Shown one piece after another: positions 1 through 12,827 of a stretch of 64,000 nucleotides of DNA (the stretch's first letter is position 1; each line of letters starts with the position of its first letter). A program made the translations under genes and the position numbers. Below the pieces are notes generated by a model. The model saw only the letters and a list, made by a program, of their open reading frames with translations, ran no database searches and was not told the origin of the DNA. This DNA comes from Anisakis pegreffii (Eukaryota > Nematoda > Chromadorea > Rhabditida > Anisakidae), in contig JAPYMA010000147.1 of the NCBI GenBank assembly GCA_035041965.1, positions 144,969 through 208,968 of the forward strand, written 5' to 3'.

Positions 1-797
1 TGAGTATCACTGGCTCGTTTTAACAGGGTTTTCACTCTTTTCCGAGGTGTTTCAATCGCTCCTATACCTTTTATCACTAAAAATGTTCCCTTTTGCTAAT
101 TCCTCATTCAACGCCAATGTGATGGTGCTTTTTAACTCGGCCACAGGGTTTCCATTCGTTTTAATAGGGTTTTCATTCTTTTCCTTACTGTTATAATTGC
201 TCTCATAGCTTTTATCACCAAAAGTGTTCTCTTCTGCTAATTTCTCATTCATTTCACACAACAATTAAAGTTAAATTCTCATTCTATTTAATACACTCTA
301 TAATTGATCATTTAATTGCCGAACGTTATTAAACAACAATATTCGATTGTTGTATTGTTGACTTCGGCTGTCAACACTCGTCAACATATTCAATAAATAG
401 TATATGATACTGAATGAGAAATTGATTCGAACTGTGAAGTGAAATGAGACGAAAAGAATGAGAAAAACTCATCAATAGAACAATAAATGCATGAAATATC
501 TATGAGAGTGAATAGAACACGTCTGAAAAGAATGAGAATGCATCTAAATTATTTCGAAGTGAGCGTGTCATAGACAATAGCCTTTCATGCAATCATAATC
601 TGTTGCGGTAATGAACAACATAATGGTTGAGGACACCAATTTCCTTCACGCCAATGAGAAATTTCCGAACCGGTTTTTCCTTTGTTCCTAACGTTATACA
701 TGGAAATAGTCAGTTCTTATGTCAGGAGTGGAAGAGTAACGGCGGTCTGCCAGATCATTAAAAGGGGTGAAGGGGCACCCGAACGTGACAACCCCTG
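1..797 (-). mobile_element. hAT-type non-autonomous element, copy A (cut by window edge)
   Basis: This copy runs off the left edge of the window. Its right boundary ends in a degenerate version of the family terminus (GAACGTGACAACCCCTG at 781-797; compare GAACGTGAGAACCACTG expected from the other copies). It is reversed relative to copies C, D and E. The body matches copy B almost base for base from about 250 to 580. On the minus strand at 52-264 it keeps the short open module found in the other copies (starting MNEKLAEENT), present here twice in tandem in diverged form. No transposase domain is visible, so it must have been moved in trans. Its family assignment rests on the better-preserved copies. 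Confidence 0.8.
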
Positions 798-3262
798 CCT
801 TATATAATAATTTGACGAATCAACTAACATCTGCATTAAGTGAACATAACCTTTCCATCAAAATCACTTTAACACCCTCTCCCCACTCCCGAAACCTCAA
901 ACAAGTTGTAATGAGAAATTGGCTCAGTGAACAACAGCATCACAGCGTATTTCATTTGCCCAACGGATCGAAGGGGACATTAGTCCATGAAGGATGGGAC
1001 ATATTAGGGACATTGGTACATACTCCATTCAAAGCAGTGTGTACAAAGCAACTTAGTCCGGAGAAATAATAGATCGCGAAAGAACCACAGAACATATCAT
1101 TTCCCCAATTCGTTGCGTATCGCTCTTTAAGCTAACATTTCTGAGCACCGTAAAATGATCACGTTCGATGTCAATATCAGAATGCTCGGGGGAATGGTAT
1201 ATTAGCTCTTAACGTTAATCAAGCCTGTCATTAAATTCTCTCAAAGCAGCCATGAATGGTCTCATTAAGCTCTTTTCTCGATTATTTCAAATATCCAATT
1301 GGAATCAGAGATCAACTCAAAGATCCGTTGGTTGCACGTAATTGGCGGGAGGGACGATTTAGTTGTCCATACAGATTTTTAAGAATACTGGATAAGTTGC
1401 GTTCCGTATGGCCGATTGAAAGATGTTCATTCGCTTCTGAAGTTGAAACTCGATCTATAATAGTTGTAGTGGCTGTACGATAAATGAATTTATTCACTTG
1501 AGTAATCGGTTCGGTTTTGTTCAAATGGTTTATCTGAATTGAACAGATTACTATTTATTAGTCCATTTAAGATGCCACTGGTTTTTAAGCATTATCAACT
1601 CAAGAAATATCATTTACGTTTAGTATTAAGATGAATTCTGAGAACTCATTTTCATTATAGTTATTTCTGCATTTTTGATTTGATATGTTCACTCAGCGAA
1701 ACACAATATGTGAAGTTCTTGATGAACTGTGGCACAAATTTGAGAAGATTTAGAAACAGATATGAATGAATGGCTTTTGAAAGAGAAGTTTTTTCAGCAA
1801 AGCGTGTGTATGCATTTTAATGTATCAGCCCAAGACAGACTCAAAGGAACATGAAATATTATCAGATTAATTTAGAAATCACTCGGATCTTTCAGAGTCA
1901 AGTTAAGAGTATGCGGCTCAAACTCGATTATGAAATATCGCAATGAACGAAATCCTAATAAGTGCACTGCAGTTTTGCTGCTGATCAATCATATTACTTT
2001 CACGACGGTGTTCAGAGAGGTGAAAGAGCTGTGAAATGTTCCAATCTTCCTAATGAATGTTGGGCTCTTTCATGTTCTGAATAGAATGCGAGTCGATGTA
2101 TCCGAGCTCACATTCGAGCAATATATCTGTTGCTGCAGTAAACAAGTGAACTTCATTTCACTGTTTAAATAGGTCTATCATTTTTCAGTCGTCCCATTAT
2201 CCCAAATCGGTACTTACGTATTCGAGCTGACAGTTCCTTTTCTCCGTCTCACATAAATTTTGCTTTGTAGACAGATTTTTGTCGTGGTCTTCGCATGCTT
2301 ACCGCTTTTACACTATCAAATTTCGTTCTTTTTCATCGCGTAGAAGAAATATTTCTGTTTATTAAAATTCAATTGAAAACTGAATGTAACAAGTATTCTA
2401 TTTCATAGGTCACTTTCGACGGTCACTAAGAATGAAGTGATGTGAGTGGCGATGACAGCACTGCGATACTGAATGAAGACCTACCAAGAAAATATTTATC
2501 TCCTCTGCTCGTTTTATGAGCTACTTCCCTTAGCGATCATAATATTATAATATCAGCGGCGTTCATCAAACTTCCTCTACCGTTAACGTTGCGCATTTGA
2601 AACATTAAACGGAAATATCCGTTAAGAAGCGCATACTTCATTAGAATCATTCATTATTTATTATTAATGTTTGCGTACTTGGCGATTCCCTGTTCGACCA
2701 CTCGATGGCAGTTGAGTTTGCTTATTGCGCATTTGATTAGTTCATTAGATTCCGATCAACAGTTCGTCGGCTCGCAATCGCTTTCGCAATAAATCTCATG
2801 CGCCAAAAATGCACTAGCTCACCGAGGGACCGATTTTCATGTAACATATGACAATAGTAATAAACATAGATGAATGCATTCAAATCAGCCCACAAGTGAA
2901 GCACTGTTTGATGTGATCGCGTATTGAACGGAGCTTGTCTTTAGACTGCGGTCATTCTGAAGTGTGTGCCGATAAGTTCATGTTATTATTCATTAATTGT
3001 TCACACTTCCTCGCGATTCTGTTGAAGACAGGCTTTTGGACACAACAGTGGTTGACATCAACTACAATAAGTTGCGTTTGAGAACATTTGTCGTATTGCT
3101 TTTATATGCGACGTGTCTACCGATATCACCTTGACACAGTAATGAAATATATTGTTGAATGCTCTCTCTGTCGCTTTTGAACATTAGCAATGTGTGACTT
3201 AATTAACCTTTTGTAATTTCATGAATTATTCACATGTATTTTATAGTCTGCATATCAGACAA
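798..3262. other. no recognised gene
   Basis: Only short unsupported open frames occur. I saw no exon with good splice sites and recognisable protein, and no RNA gene. Confidence 0.5.
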
Positions 3263-3696
3263 AAGTGCTTCTAAATTCAGTTGAAGCCCCAGTCAAAGAG
3301 AACAATTGATCAAAAGAAACGTGCCAGTTGATCATCCAACTTTTCATTTGATATCTTATTCATCTTCGTTTGAAGATTTTCCATAAGATAAAGCAGCTAT
3401 CAGTTTACATTGAAGCAGTGTCCGCACTTTTCCTATTTGCTTTTCACTGGTTTCCACTGAGGAGATAACAGTTCCTAAAATGGTAAATGAAATATATATT
3501 CAATGCCATTCGCATTCAAACACTACAAACAGAAACTATTGGACAATTTAACAAAAACAAGAAGAGTATCGATATGTTGAGTCGAAATAGCAAAAGCATT
3601 AAAAGAAATGGAACTAATTTGAGTGAAGTGATTGTTCAATGAACCGTTGAAGCCCCAGTTGTTCAACTGGGGCTTCGACTGAATTTAGAAGCACTT
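3263..3696. mobile_element. MITE-like element with 30-bp terminal inverted repeats
   Basis: The ends 3263-3292 and 3667-3696 are inverted copies of each other with one mismatch in 30 bases (AAGTGCTTCTAAATTCAG...). The right end also carries a nested palindrome at about 3648-3680 (GTTGAAGCCCCAGTTG followed by its complement), so the inner part of the left end is present twice near the right end. The interior of about 370 bp has no coding capacity. I could not see a convincing target-site duplication, so superfamily is undetermined and the structure could instead be a simple inverted duplication. Confidence 0.6.
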
Positions 3697-5737
3697 CACT
3701 GATTTGGAAATAGAGTGCGTAAGGCTGAGCTTGGGCGGCATCTCAAGCCGATTCCAACTTTTGAGTCATCGAACGATAACACCTTTCCATGAGCACATTC
3801 GTTTAGCACCCTGTTGTCATTCAGCACACAGTCCAACAGTATACTCATTTGCAACAAGATTATTGTTGGAACGCTCGATTATCGAACTGAATTACTGATA
3901 AACTACAAGTGGTGCTTGAAGAGCAACGGTCGTGATAGTATCTCAAATTCGAGATGGCCATCTTAATTTCAAGATAGGTCTTTGAATGTGCCCTCGAATT
4001 GCTTCTCGCACAATTGCAATCAACGATTCACCGTCTCCACTACATTTGCGAAACCACAGGCGAAGTGTCTTTCAAAACTGCACAAAGCTTTCCATGTTCG
4101 ACACGTTCGAATCCATCGATGAATCATGGCTTCACACTTCCCAATCATCATCATCAAATGACTGAACGAATGGGCTAAAGGAAGGAATTTGGACAGTAGA
4201 GCGGAAAGATTGTGAGGTTCAAAATTAACTGTTGACCAGTGAATGTAAACTGATCAAGAATTAATTTTGATGTTCATACTGATAAAGGGCATCCGGAATG
4301 AATTCCTTTGAATTGTGTCGTTCGTTTTTGTGATCGACCAGGGTGAATGTAATTAAATAATAAGAAAGCTTTAATGTTTGATAAATTAAATTTCTTATTT
4401 TTAATCAGCTCAATACTAACTGATTAAACTTTAATTAAGCTGCATTCAACCGGATAAATTCCAATGTTTTTACCCGTGATCGCGTGACACATGTCCATTT
4501 ATAATACGCTGTATTTTCCCAGAAAAACGTCAGTCGTTTATTCTCAGCGGATGACAGAGTTTGTTCGATGAAAATTTGAAATGACTCATGAAGGTGTCTC
4601 TACCGGAAATTAAGCACGAGACTAAATCTGTTAAACCGAACCAAAAAATCTGCCGGAATAAATGTGGCGGAAATGAAAATGCTGATATTCGTTCAGTGAA
4701 ATATTCAGTCTAAACAACTGCTGTCCAGTTGGAAGATAAATTCTGCTCAGTTTGTCTCTTTCAGTCATCGGTTCTTTTGCAGTCTTTCAGCATTGACACT
4801 AAATTACCAGGTGCGTGTCTCAACTCATAGAAGGCACACAAAGACTGCACAACTTGAATAATTGATAATTAGCACTATAATATTTATTGATAGTTAGCTT
4901 TCTTCTCTATACATTTCTCCTGTTTGCAGCACTATTATTGCCAGGCCGTATCAAGTAATTAATGAGCAATAACTTCAGCGTTTTTGCTTTGGCTATGTTA
5001 TCATGCAATAATTTTCGAAGGATATGGCCAGACATCAATCACTCTGCTGAATTGTGTCTATCGCACTGTTTTGTTAAAACGGCGATCACTTGAAGAGAAT
5101 ATTCAAATGATTATCAAAACTTGTATTTATTCGATTGTGTTCGTGTGAACGCGACTTAGAAGCTATGACTGGCTCTTTAGTGATATTTCTTAACAACCTA
5201 TAAGGTTCATGAAATTGTCCGAAAGTTCGAGATGTGAATCAAGATTACGAATAGGCTGTTATAAATAAGCTGAAATGCTTATGTAATTATCGCGTTTTCT
5301 TTCGTTCCAACAACAATAGTTGCCTGAGTTGTCGTGTTTGATCTAAACTAATGAGCATAATCGCCAAACCGGCATTAGAGTTGCTTGATGTTTATTATTA
5401 TATCAGTCATTAATGTTCATTGAAGCAAAAACTTATTTATATCCATCCACTGTCGATGTTGGGACGTGCAGTTATCAAACGTAAATACCGTATTGTCACG
5501 AAATCACCTGCTCATTCAACGATCACTAAGGATATCTGCTGCATCATTTCGCTGTTTTCCCGCAAACAGATCTACGAGTCAGAGTGCCGAGTGGCTTCAT
5601 TTAGTTTCGGAACAAATATCACTGATAATTGTATGAATTATAGTGTAATGACTATGACGATTGTCGAATATCTGTTCGAGAAAATACACTGATTTTATTC
5701 AATGAATGTTTTCTGTTGATTTCCAGATTATAGAGCA
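3697..5737. other. no recognised gene
   Basis: AT-rich sequence without supported exons. The last bases (5709-5726) form a pyrimidine-rich splice acceptor that leads into the gene starting at 5738. Confidence 0.45.
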
Positions 5738-6234
5738 ATGGTCAAGGTCAAATTTTACTTGTTGGTGCCAGTCTTGCTTACTTTATGTTGGACAGAGAAG
5801 TTCGCACAGAGTTCATCGGAGGTTTGAAGATTTCCTCACTTTCAGATTGAACAATTGTGACTTAGAGTGTTGAAGACGTGTGCAGACTTTTACAAGAGTG
5901 CTGAAGGGTGTCAAGTTTGACAGTTGAAGTTTCAGTGATAAGAAATGATGTATTCATTGGGCACATGAAAAAGATTTCCACGAGACAAGTTAAAGCAATA
6001 AATGGACTGAACTTTCAGCTTTCCACTCGACTGCAGAAACGTTTTCATTCGTTGGCACATCTCCGCAACGGACGTTTGTACCTAGCAAATGAGAACACGA
6101 AAACAAGGGGTATCAAACGATACACTGACGATGTTGTTACAGCACTGCAACCGGACGATGACGATGGATTGATGTACACGGAAAATGATGCCTCTGAGCT
6201 GGGCAGATATTACTTGCCTTGGTGGACTTACTAA
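5738..6234 (+). CDS. candidate small secreted prepropeptide (neuropeptide-precursor-like)
   Basis: Two exons, 5738-5821 and 6019-6234, joined in phase 0, give 99 residues. Exon 1 encodes an almost ideal signal peptide: MVKVK, then a Leu/Val-rich core, then a polar region ending AQSSSE. It ends at a GAG|GTTTGA donor. Exon 2 follows an AACTTTCAG acceptor. An acceptor (GATTTCCAG, ending at 5726) lies 11 bases before the ATG, as expected for a trans-splice site or UTR intron. The mature part has dibasic sites LQKR and GIKR that would release FHSLAHLRNGR..., and an acidic C-terminal part ending YYLPWWTY. The NGR could give an amidated peptide if cut at the single Arg. AATAAA signals follow near 6446 and 6480. 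I recognise no family; the processing sites are an inference. A longer frame opens upstream of 6019, so exon 2's start is the weak point. Confidence 0.55.
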
Positions 6235-7254
6235 GTGATTGATGCAGTTGCAAGGAACATTCATAATCAATCGAATTATTTTGATCATACTAGATAGGAA
6301 GAGCATATTTGAATAATTTTTAAGAAAGGTTTGCGTAAGCTTTTAAAACATCCATCGTTTGCAGCTTACAATGACTCAGCGTTGTGCTCTCATCGAACAT
6401 TCATCATTATGAATGAAAATTTATCACAATGCTGTAATTATAAGAATAAATTGATTCGAGTGAGTTTCTAGTTATTGTACAATAAAACTGAATGTTGGTT
6501 GGTTCACTTAAATTGTCGATGCAAAAAATGATTGGTTTCGTTAATGTTATCGAAGACTGTCACGCACATTTGTTCATCAAAATATCTAACAAAAAATAGC
6601 GATTTCCTAACCGCTCCGAAATCATCCACTCTGTACAGGTGCGAATGAACAGATTCAAAAGCACGTGTTCATTTCTGTTCACTTTTTGGGAAGATATTGA
6701 TGCTAGCATACGATTAGATTCGGAACTAACAACATCGAAACGTGCTTGAACACATTTTCTTCTTTTTACCAGATCCTCTTGAAATCTCACTTGTTCGAAA
6801 CAATGAACGATTACAATTCAGTGATCCTTTACGTTGGCAAAATCGCCTCTGAGAGCAAATTTCCATCTCAAAAACATTTGCTTGTCAGCCTGAATTATCC
6901 ATCATTATTAGTTATTTCCATAGACTCTTGAACACTGTCATGCTCATTATCATTGCAGCAGCAAAGATATTTTAATTGTAGCAAACAGTCGATGAAATAC
7001 AATATTGCCGCTGGATGAAGCATTAATTAGAGGTAATTGTTTTGCTGTTGTCGCCTTCGCTGCGTTCACAGATACCCGAGGTGTTCCGAAGAGGATTCTG
7101 TAGCATCAAGAAACAAACAAGAAGAAGACCACATGATGCAATCCAGAGTTCCATTTACATTCACGATGAATCATTCTTGATCAATACATTTGAGATCAAC
7201 ATGACCGACGAGTTGCTAACAATTTATTCACAAAGAATACCATTGTCACAAAGA

Positions 7255-7287
7255 ATTATTAGTGCTCTGATTGTGAGCACTAATAAT
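7255..7287. repeat. perfect 13-bp inverted repeat
   Basis: ATTATTAGTGCTC (7255-7267) and GAGCACTAATAAT (7275-7287) are exact complements separated by TGATTGT. Transcribed, this would fold into a 13-bp stem with a 7-base loop. Function unknown. Confidence 0.7.
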
Positions 7288-9019
7288 AATCCCATCATAT
7301 TTCAACGAAATAAAGTAAACTGATAGAAAAAAATATCTTTTTTGATGAAAAGAGTAACGAACAGGAACAAAACTTCTCAAATTTCAACTAAATTTCAGTA
7401 AAAGTTCAATTTTTTTGATGAGAGAAGTGCAGTTGATTATCACAAACATTTCAAATAGCTACAATTTATCTCAAACTAAAAAGTATATTGCAATCAGCCA
7501 ACTAAAAAGTATGCAGTTAGCGATATGGCTTTATATAATCAACAACAGAATGTTTATCTTATAAATTCAACAAGTCAAGAACGCTGAAATTTTCTCGAAT
7601 ACTTCAGTTTAGTAGCATTCATCAAGAACTTTTACATTACTCGACTTTTGAGTGTATCCAAATGAACGAAGTGCATTCAATGGAACATCTTCAAAACTAT
7701 AAAAATGTCAATAAGAGTATCGTATTACTAGCTTCTATTCCATGTTTTTGAGGACTAAATTTGAAGTGCTACTGTCGAGTTCAAACTGTTCAGTGCTCTA
7801 CTATCTGGAATTACGTGGCAGTTTATTGACTCAGGACTTAATACTCCAACCTCATCCATTCATCGAAAGTAGCTAATTTGCAATCATCAGTTGATTTCGA
7901 TTCTGCTTCAGCATAATTTGAGTTGCTTGTGCTCAAGTTGTCAACGAATTAACCTCTTCAGTAATCTGCTGATTCTATCTTGGAACGAAGTCCGAAAGTA
8001 CTGATCTCGAGATCACTTCTTTGTCAACTTCATGAAAATTCAATGGAAACAACACATTGATCATTATGGAGAGATATACAAGGATATTCACGCAGATCAA
8101 TTATATTTTTCTGAGATTTCCAATCAATTATGCGCTTCGTTTCTTCAGCAAGACTTTCGATAATGTCAACTGAATGGAGATTATGTGCACCGTTGGTTGT
8201 ACTGATTAGTTTTGATGTGATTTATAGCTCAAGCAGAAAACGTTCTACGGTAATTGATTTTGAAGAAACAGTTCGTTTCAGTGTCTCAATGCTTGAATTC
8301 CAGTTAAGTTTACGAAGCGATAGTTGCAAAGTCGTTTCGCTTGTTACTGGTTTGCGTATCTAATTTACGGTTCGGTGAATCTGAAAACTTGATATACAGT
8401 TACCAATGGAGTAAACGAAAATGAAGGCTAGAACTTTGCAGCTCTTGATGCCTTTCAGCTAAAGGTATCGTCCGTTCACTTCTTTTTCAGCATTTACTCA
8501 TTTTGTGAAATATTGCAAAATCCATTGGTCATTCGTACGGGTAATGAAGGGAAAATTGAGGAGAATCATAGTTTGTTATACTTCAGCAATTCAACCAGTT
8601 GATCATTCATTACCTCTTTCCGAGAATGCTACGATTTCCCGGATTAAAAACATTATTGTCTGTTTATGAAATGGAAATTAATGAATGACCAACGACAGCC
8701 TTAGCAAACACGTCCTACTTTAGTCAGCACATTAGCTCAGGATCAGACTATTTGCAGCAATAAGTGTTCGAACAACGTTTGGGGTGGTGAGAACAAGGAA
8801 TGCTGAAAATGGGTTGAACAAAACGTTGTGAAAATTTTGCAAGGACTCGAGACTGGTGACAATGGTAACAGTACGTGTTGGCGTTAGGAGTGTGCTGAAC
8901 AGTTCATGCTTATGAAAATCGTTTTGTTGTAGTTCAATGCACTGAATTTGACTTGCACAATGAGGCAAAATATTTGATCGTTATCGATCGTTTGTTACTG
9001 TATTATTCTATGAGAGTTT

Positions 9020-9110
9020 ATCACCATTATTATCATAAATATTGATACTGATTGCTATTATTATTGTTTCTGTTATATCATTATTACTATTGTTACAGTT
9101 ACTGTGCGTG
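9020..9110. repeat. imperfect ATT/ATC microsatellite
   Basis: Runs of TTATTATCA, ATTATTATTG and TTACTATTG units, clearly low complexity and interrupted. Confidence 0.7.
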
Positions 9111-9697
9111 AAGTCCATATAATACTTCAAAATGCCAACTGATTCAGTTAGGGAATTCTGTTTGAGTAGTCGAAAGTAGAGTCGAAGAATACTCTGAGAA
9201 TGCAGATATTTTAGGTGTTTTCATTGTGCAGACAGCGTCCGGACATTAACAATGAGATCATTTTTCAAATACGTATTAGACGAACACACATAAACTGACG
9301 ATGAAATAATGAAAATCCGACTGATAGTGATATGTACACGTGATATTCGAAATTTTTGATTGGAATTATTCTTGAACGAGATAATTTAGCATCGAACGTT
9401 TTTTGGTGCAATAGTACTCCTCGTGAAAGGTTCATTGCTTCGGCTCAGGCACATAAAGGCTAATCCGAAACATAAAAGCTTTCTTAGCTCTTGATGAAGC
9501 GTAGCGGCGAGTGTCGAAGCCAAAGCATCCCGTACCCTCGTCAAATATTCACACCTTACAAATGAGTCAACTGATATTCACATATATACATTATATCTAT
9601 CGCAAAAGCTTCAGCATATGTTGCAATCAAAATCGTACAACTGAACAGTGTCGAGCATTGTCTTTGAATACCACAGGAGTACATCGAAGATCGATCC

Positions 9698-12299
9698 TCA
9701 AAGGATATCTGTGTCCACTTTGCCAACTGCCAAGCTATCGGCTGAAACAAAGCAAGTTTTCTACATCAGAATCAATTACGGATGGATCAATCAATCTGTC
9801 CCTTCCAAGATATTTTTTCAAAGGAAGAATATGATTCGTCTCGAATTTCGATGTTGATCCTCTTTAGAATTCAGTAAATGTTGAAATACGATTTAAGAAA
9901 TTCGATGCGAAATGCACGGATTTGCAAACGTCTGTAGACTATGCTACATACACGACATCAAACTGCTGAATGCCGTTCAATATGAAAAAAAAAACTGAAT
10001 TTGAGACAGAAACTAACAGCTGTAAATCTCAAAGGATTTGCAAAATTAAATTTCTGTGAAAATGCATTGTCCGAACAGTTTAATGGAAAATTATCCAATT
10101 CACTTTCAACTTTTTTCCATTCACAAATCGAGAATTTCATTTGAATCGCATAATTCAATCTCACACAAAGCGATTTCGCAAGAACGATAAAGTCGTACAA
10201 AAAGTGAGTGGAACGAATGGAATATGATCAGATGCTGCAGAGAAGAGACGTGAAAGCTTTAATGCTATTTCAGAGATTCAAAAATGCCGAAGGCATACGA
10301 AAACTTTCAAGATATGAAACTTTCAATTCACTAAGAAAACTTCCATATAATTCTCATGCTACTCACAGCGAAAGTCAATCGCACTAAACGAATAACACCA
10401 GCCATTGCGAAACGTGCATCGGGAAAGGTACATAATTGATAACAAGCTGAATCAGAAGTGATCGTAACTCACCTGACGCCAGAACATTCAGCTCTTTTCT
10501 GCACAACTCAACCACATGAATTTGCCACAGGTGAAATAAGCAGAATATTACATTGGCTAGATGGATCACTATGGACGTCACCGAACTATCATACGAATCT
10601 GCAATTATTGGCAGACACTAAGCAATCCAGTTATCGCATCAAAAAATAGTTTTGACTGAAATTGATTCAGAAATGTGCAATTAGTCAGTTCGAATTTTAA
10701 AAAAGCGTTTTCCATCAATCATCAATAATTGAACTGAATAGAAGCGATAGTTTATAGCGAACGACTTGTGAAACTATCAAATAATCGTACGTAAAATGAT
10801 AAAAGAAACCTTTTGGAGCAGTTTTTAGCGCGAAGATACTGTAGAAAAACAAATAGGCACCCAACAAGATGGACAGTACGAAAGTGGTCGCCTTAAAAAA
10901 AGCTTCATTTTGCATTGCAGTCTTTTGAATGACCAACCCCAAGCTAATCTCAAAACTGCAACTTTTTATTCGAAACGCTCATTCAATTCGACATCGCTGG
11001 TTATGACCTCAACGAATGCGCGAATTATTTCTCGATAATGTCGACAGGAAAGAGCTGATTAGTTGATTTCCGATTCAATTCGCTTTCGAAATAATTGCGA
11101 CTGAGACATATCATGCAATCATTCGTGAGTAAATAATATTGTGTCAAATTATTAACATAATATGTACCAACTCATGCGTGGCAGTTCATTGTCTTTTTTT
11201 GGTTTAAGAAACTCCCCGGCAAATTTCATAGCTAATGATAACGAACTGCTGGGAAGGTTCAAAGAATATCTTTCATAGAACGAAGAAGGTCCAAAGAACG
11301 AATAAGCAAGATTCAACGCAGAAAAGAATATCTTTCCGAAGTTTGCTAGTTATTCAATGCACATATGTATACATTTCGAAAGAGTCACATTCGATTCGCA
11401 TTCGACTGCAACAATGAAAATGCCTCGATAATTTATATCAATTTCTGATGTTCATGGTTTGAAAGTTTATATGAAATCCTTTTCTTAATGATTTTCTAGA
11501 TAGCCGTAACGATGCATTTAATCTTATTGAATAAGATCGAAAAAGAATTTATTGGGATTTACCCACTTCAATGAAAACTGCACTCAAAAAGGCCTTTGAA
11601 TTTGTCGAGACAAAAAAAGAAGTTAACAAATAAGTTGTCTGCTTCGGTTCTCACGACAACTTGCGAAGTTTGGATTGTTGCACTAATAATATGTAAAGAT
11701 GCATGAAAACGTCATTAGTTCTCAATTTCTTGAGATAACTTTAGCATAAATAACGCAAACCGTAGGAGAGTGCTTAAACATTTGGCTTTCATGGAAAATT
11801 GTGCTCGTATCCATCTCTATTACAATTATAAGAATATGGTTACCGTATCGCAATAACAAATGTTATGAGCACAGTTGTTCAAGCGATACGGTAATCATAT
11901 TCTTATACTCATCATCGTTTGCGAGACGTGATTGCCTATCATTGCAGTATGTTGCTTGTATTCATTCACTGCTTGGCTATGTCTGTGCTTGTTATTTATC
12001 ACAGAAACTCAGCGAATGTCATCTGTGACAGATTTGTTTATCGCGTTTAAAACGAGTGCACTGAAGGTGAATGTGATGATGATTCGAAATGTCAAAGAAA
12101 AAATGATGCATTATTGACTCACAACCCAAACCATAAACGGATAAAGCAATGCGGCTTTATTCATTCGTAACGACAACGCAGCCATCACAAATATAGCCGT
12201 CGTTAACCATAACCCGTAATAGAACGTATACGGGAAGAACGCATAAATGAACGCAATCACCAACGTGATGTGATAGATTAAAAGCGCTTTCGTGATTGT
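9698..12299 (-). CDS. four-helix membrane protein, LAPTM-like (5' end not found)
   Basis: Four exons fit together in phase: 12299-12123, 10891-10810, 10568-10473 and 9741-9698 (phases 0, 1, 1, stop). They give about 131 residues. Order: a first hydrophobic helix in exon 1 (ALLIYHITLVIAFIYAFF), a second (LWLTTAIFVMAALSL), then NKAALLYPFMVWV continuing into the next exon's helix, a final helix with WQIHVVELCRKEL, and a short tail ending DTDIL. The spacing of helices and the charged NKAALLYPF turn resemble lysosome-associated LAPTM4-type or nematode-specific four-pass proteins; this is judged by eye only. The cysteine-rich N-terminus usual for LAPTM proteins must lie in an exon upstream of 12299 that I could not identify. 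All introns have GT-AG ends; the 1.2-kb first intron contains a strong hairpin (11827-11907). Confidence 0.55.
11827..11907 (-). other. intronic 25-bp hairpin
   Basis: 11827-11851 and 11883-11907 are complementary over 25 bases with a single mismatch (arm ends TATAAGAATATG and CGTATCGC), separated by a 31-base loop. It lies inside the first intron of the LAPTM-like gene. The geometry suits an intronic microRNA-type precursor or the remains of a small foldback transposon; sequence alone does not decide. Confidence 0.5.
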
Positions 12300-12464
12300 C
12301 TGCAAAAAGACATACTCTTATCACGGTTCGTTTGCGTCAGAGTAGATATAGAGATGGAATTTGATATTTTCATATAGTCAAGCATTCACTTCTATATTTC
12401 TGGAAGGTAGTAATGGTTATGAAATTGACTTTGATAAAGTATTTACTAATGAGAAGGAAACATA

Positions 12465-12827
12465 TCAACAAGAATCAGTTTCAAATAAATGCTGCATGTT
12501 TTTTGCAGTTAAAAAAGCCATCGTTAGCGGTTTCGTGCTCAACAGAGTGTTATTAAGAACATCTAAAACCAAATGTGGAAGTACCGATGGTCTAGCTTTG
12601 CACAGAGATAGCTGTTGTATGGGATCACTGTTTCGTGCGTCTGACTGACGTTTTGAAGATGGCTCGTAGATGAGTACAGTTGAGCTTGATATTGGTGTGT
12701 TGGCTGAGGATGGAAATTCACTTGTGGGGGCCATTTTGATGAGCTGAAACATGAACGCGATAAGGAGAATGAATCTGAGCAGAACAGAACGAGTGAAGGT
12801 TCTGGAACGACCGAGTGCTGAGACCAT
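12465..12827 (-). CDS. possible single-exon protein with N-terminal hydrophobic segment
   Basis: An uninterrupted frame of 120 residues. Residues 14-31 (RSVLLRFILLIAFMFQLI) could be a signal peptide or anchor, followed by a Ser/Thr/Pro-rich stretch and a more hydrophobic C-terminal third. It lies on the strand of the LAPTM-like gene and upstream of its first identified exon, but no phase-0 donor linking the two was found. No family is recognised. At this AT content a chance frame of this length is possible. Confidence 0.3.
   Translation of the reverse strand: MVSALGRSRTFTRSVLLRFILLIAFMFQLIKMAPTSEFPSSANTPISSSTVLIYEPSSKRQSDARNSDPIQQLSLCKARPSVLPHLVLDVLNNTLLSTKPLTMAFLTAKNMQHLFETDSC

Larger units (their letters stand above)
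6235..9697. other. no recognised gene
   Basis: An open frame at 7042-7323 follows a possible acceptor (GCGTTCACAG) but shows no recognisable domain or partner exon. A hairpin (7255-7287) and an imperfect ATT-type microsatellite (about 9020-9110) are listed separately. Otherwise nothing stands out. Confidence 0.4.

Noticed and set aside
767..1069. 100-codon plus-strand frame
   Set aside because: It starts inside hAT copy A and runs out of it; no motif and no splice support.
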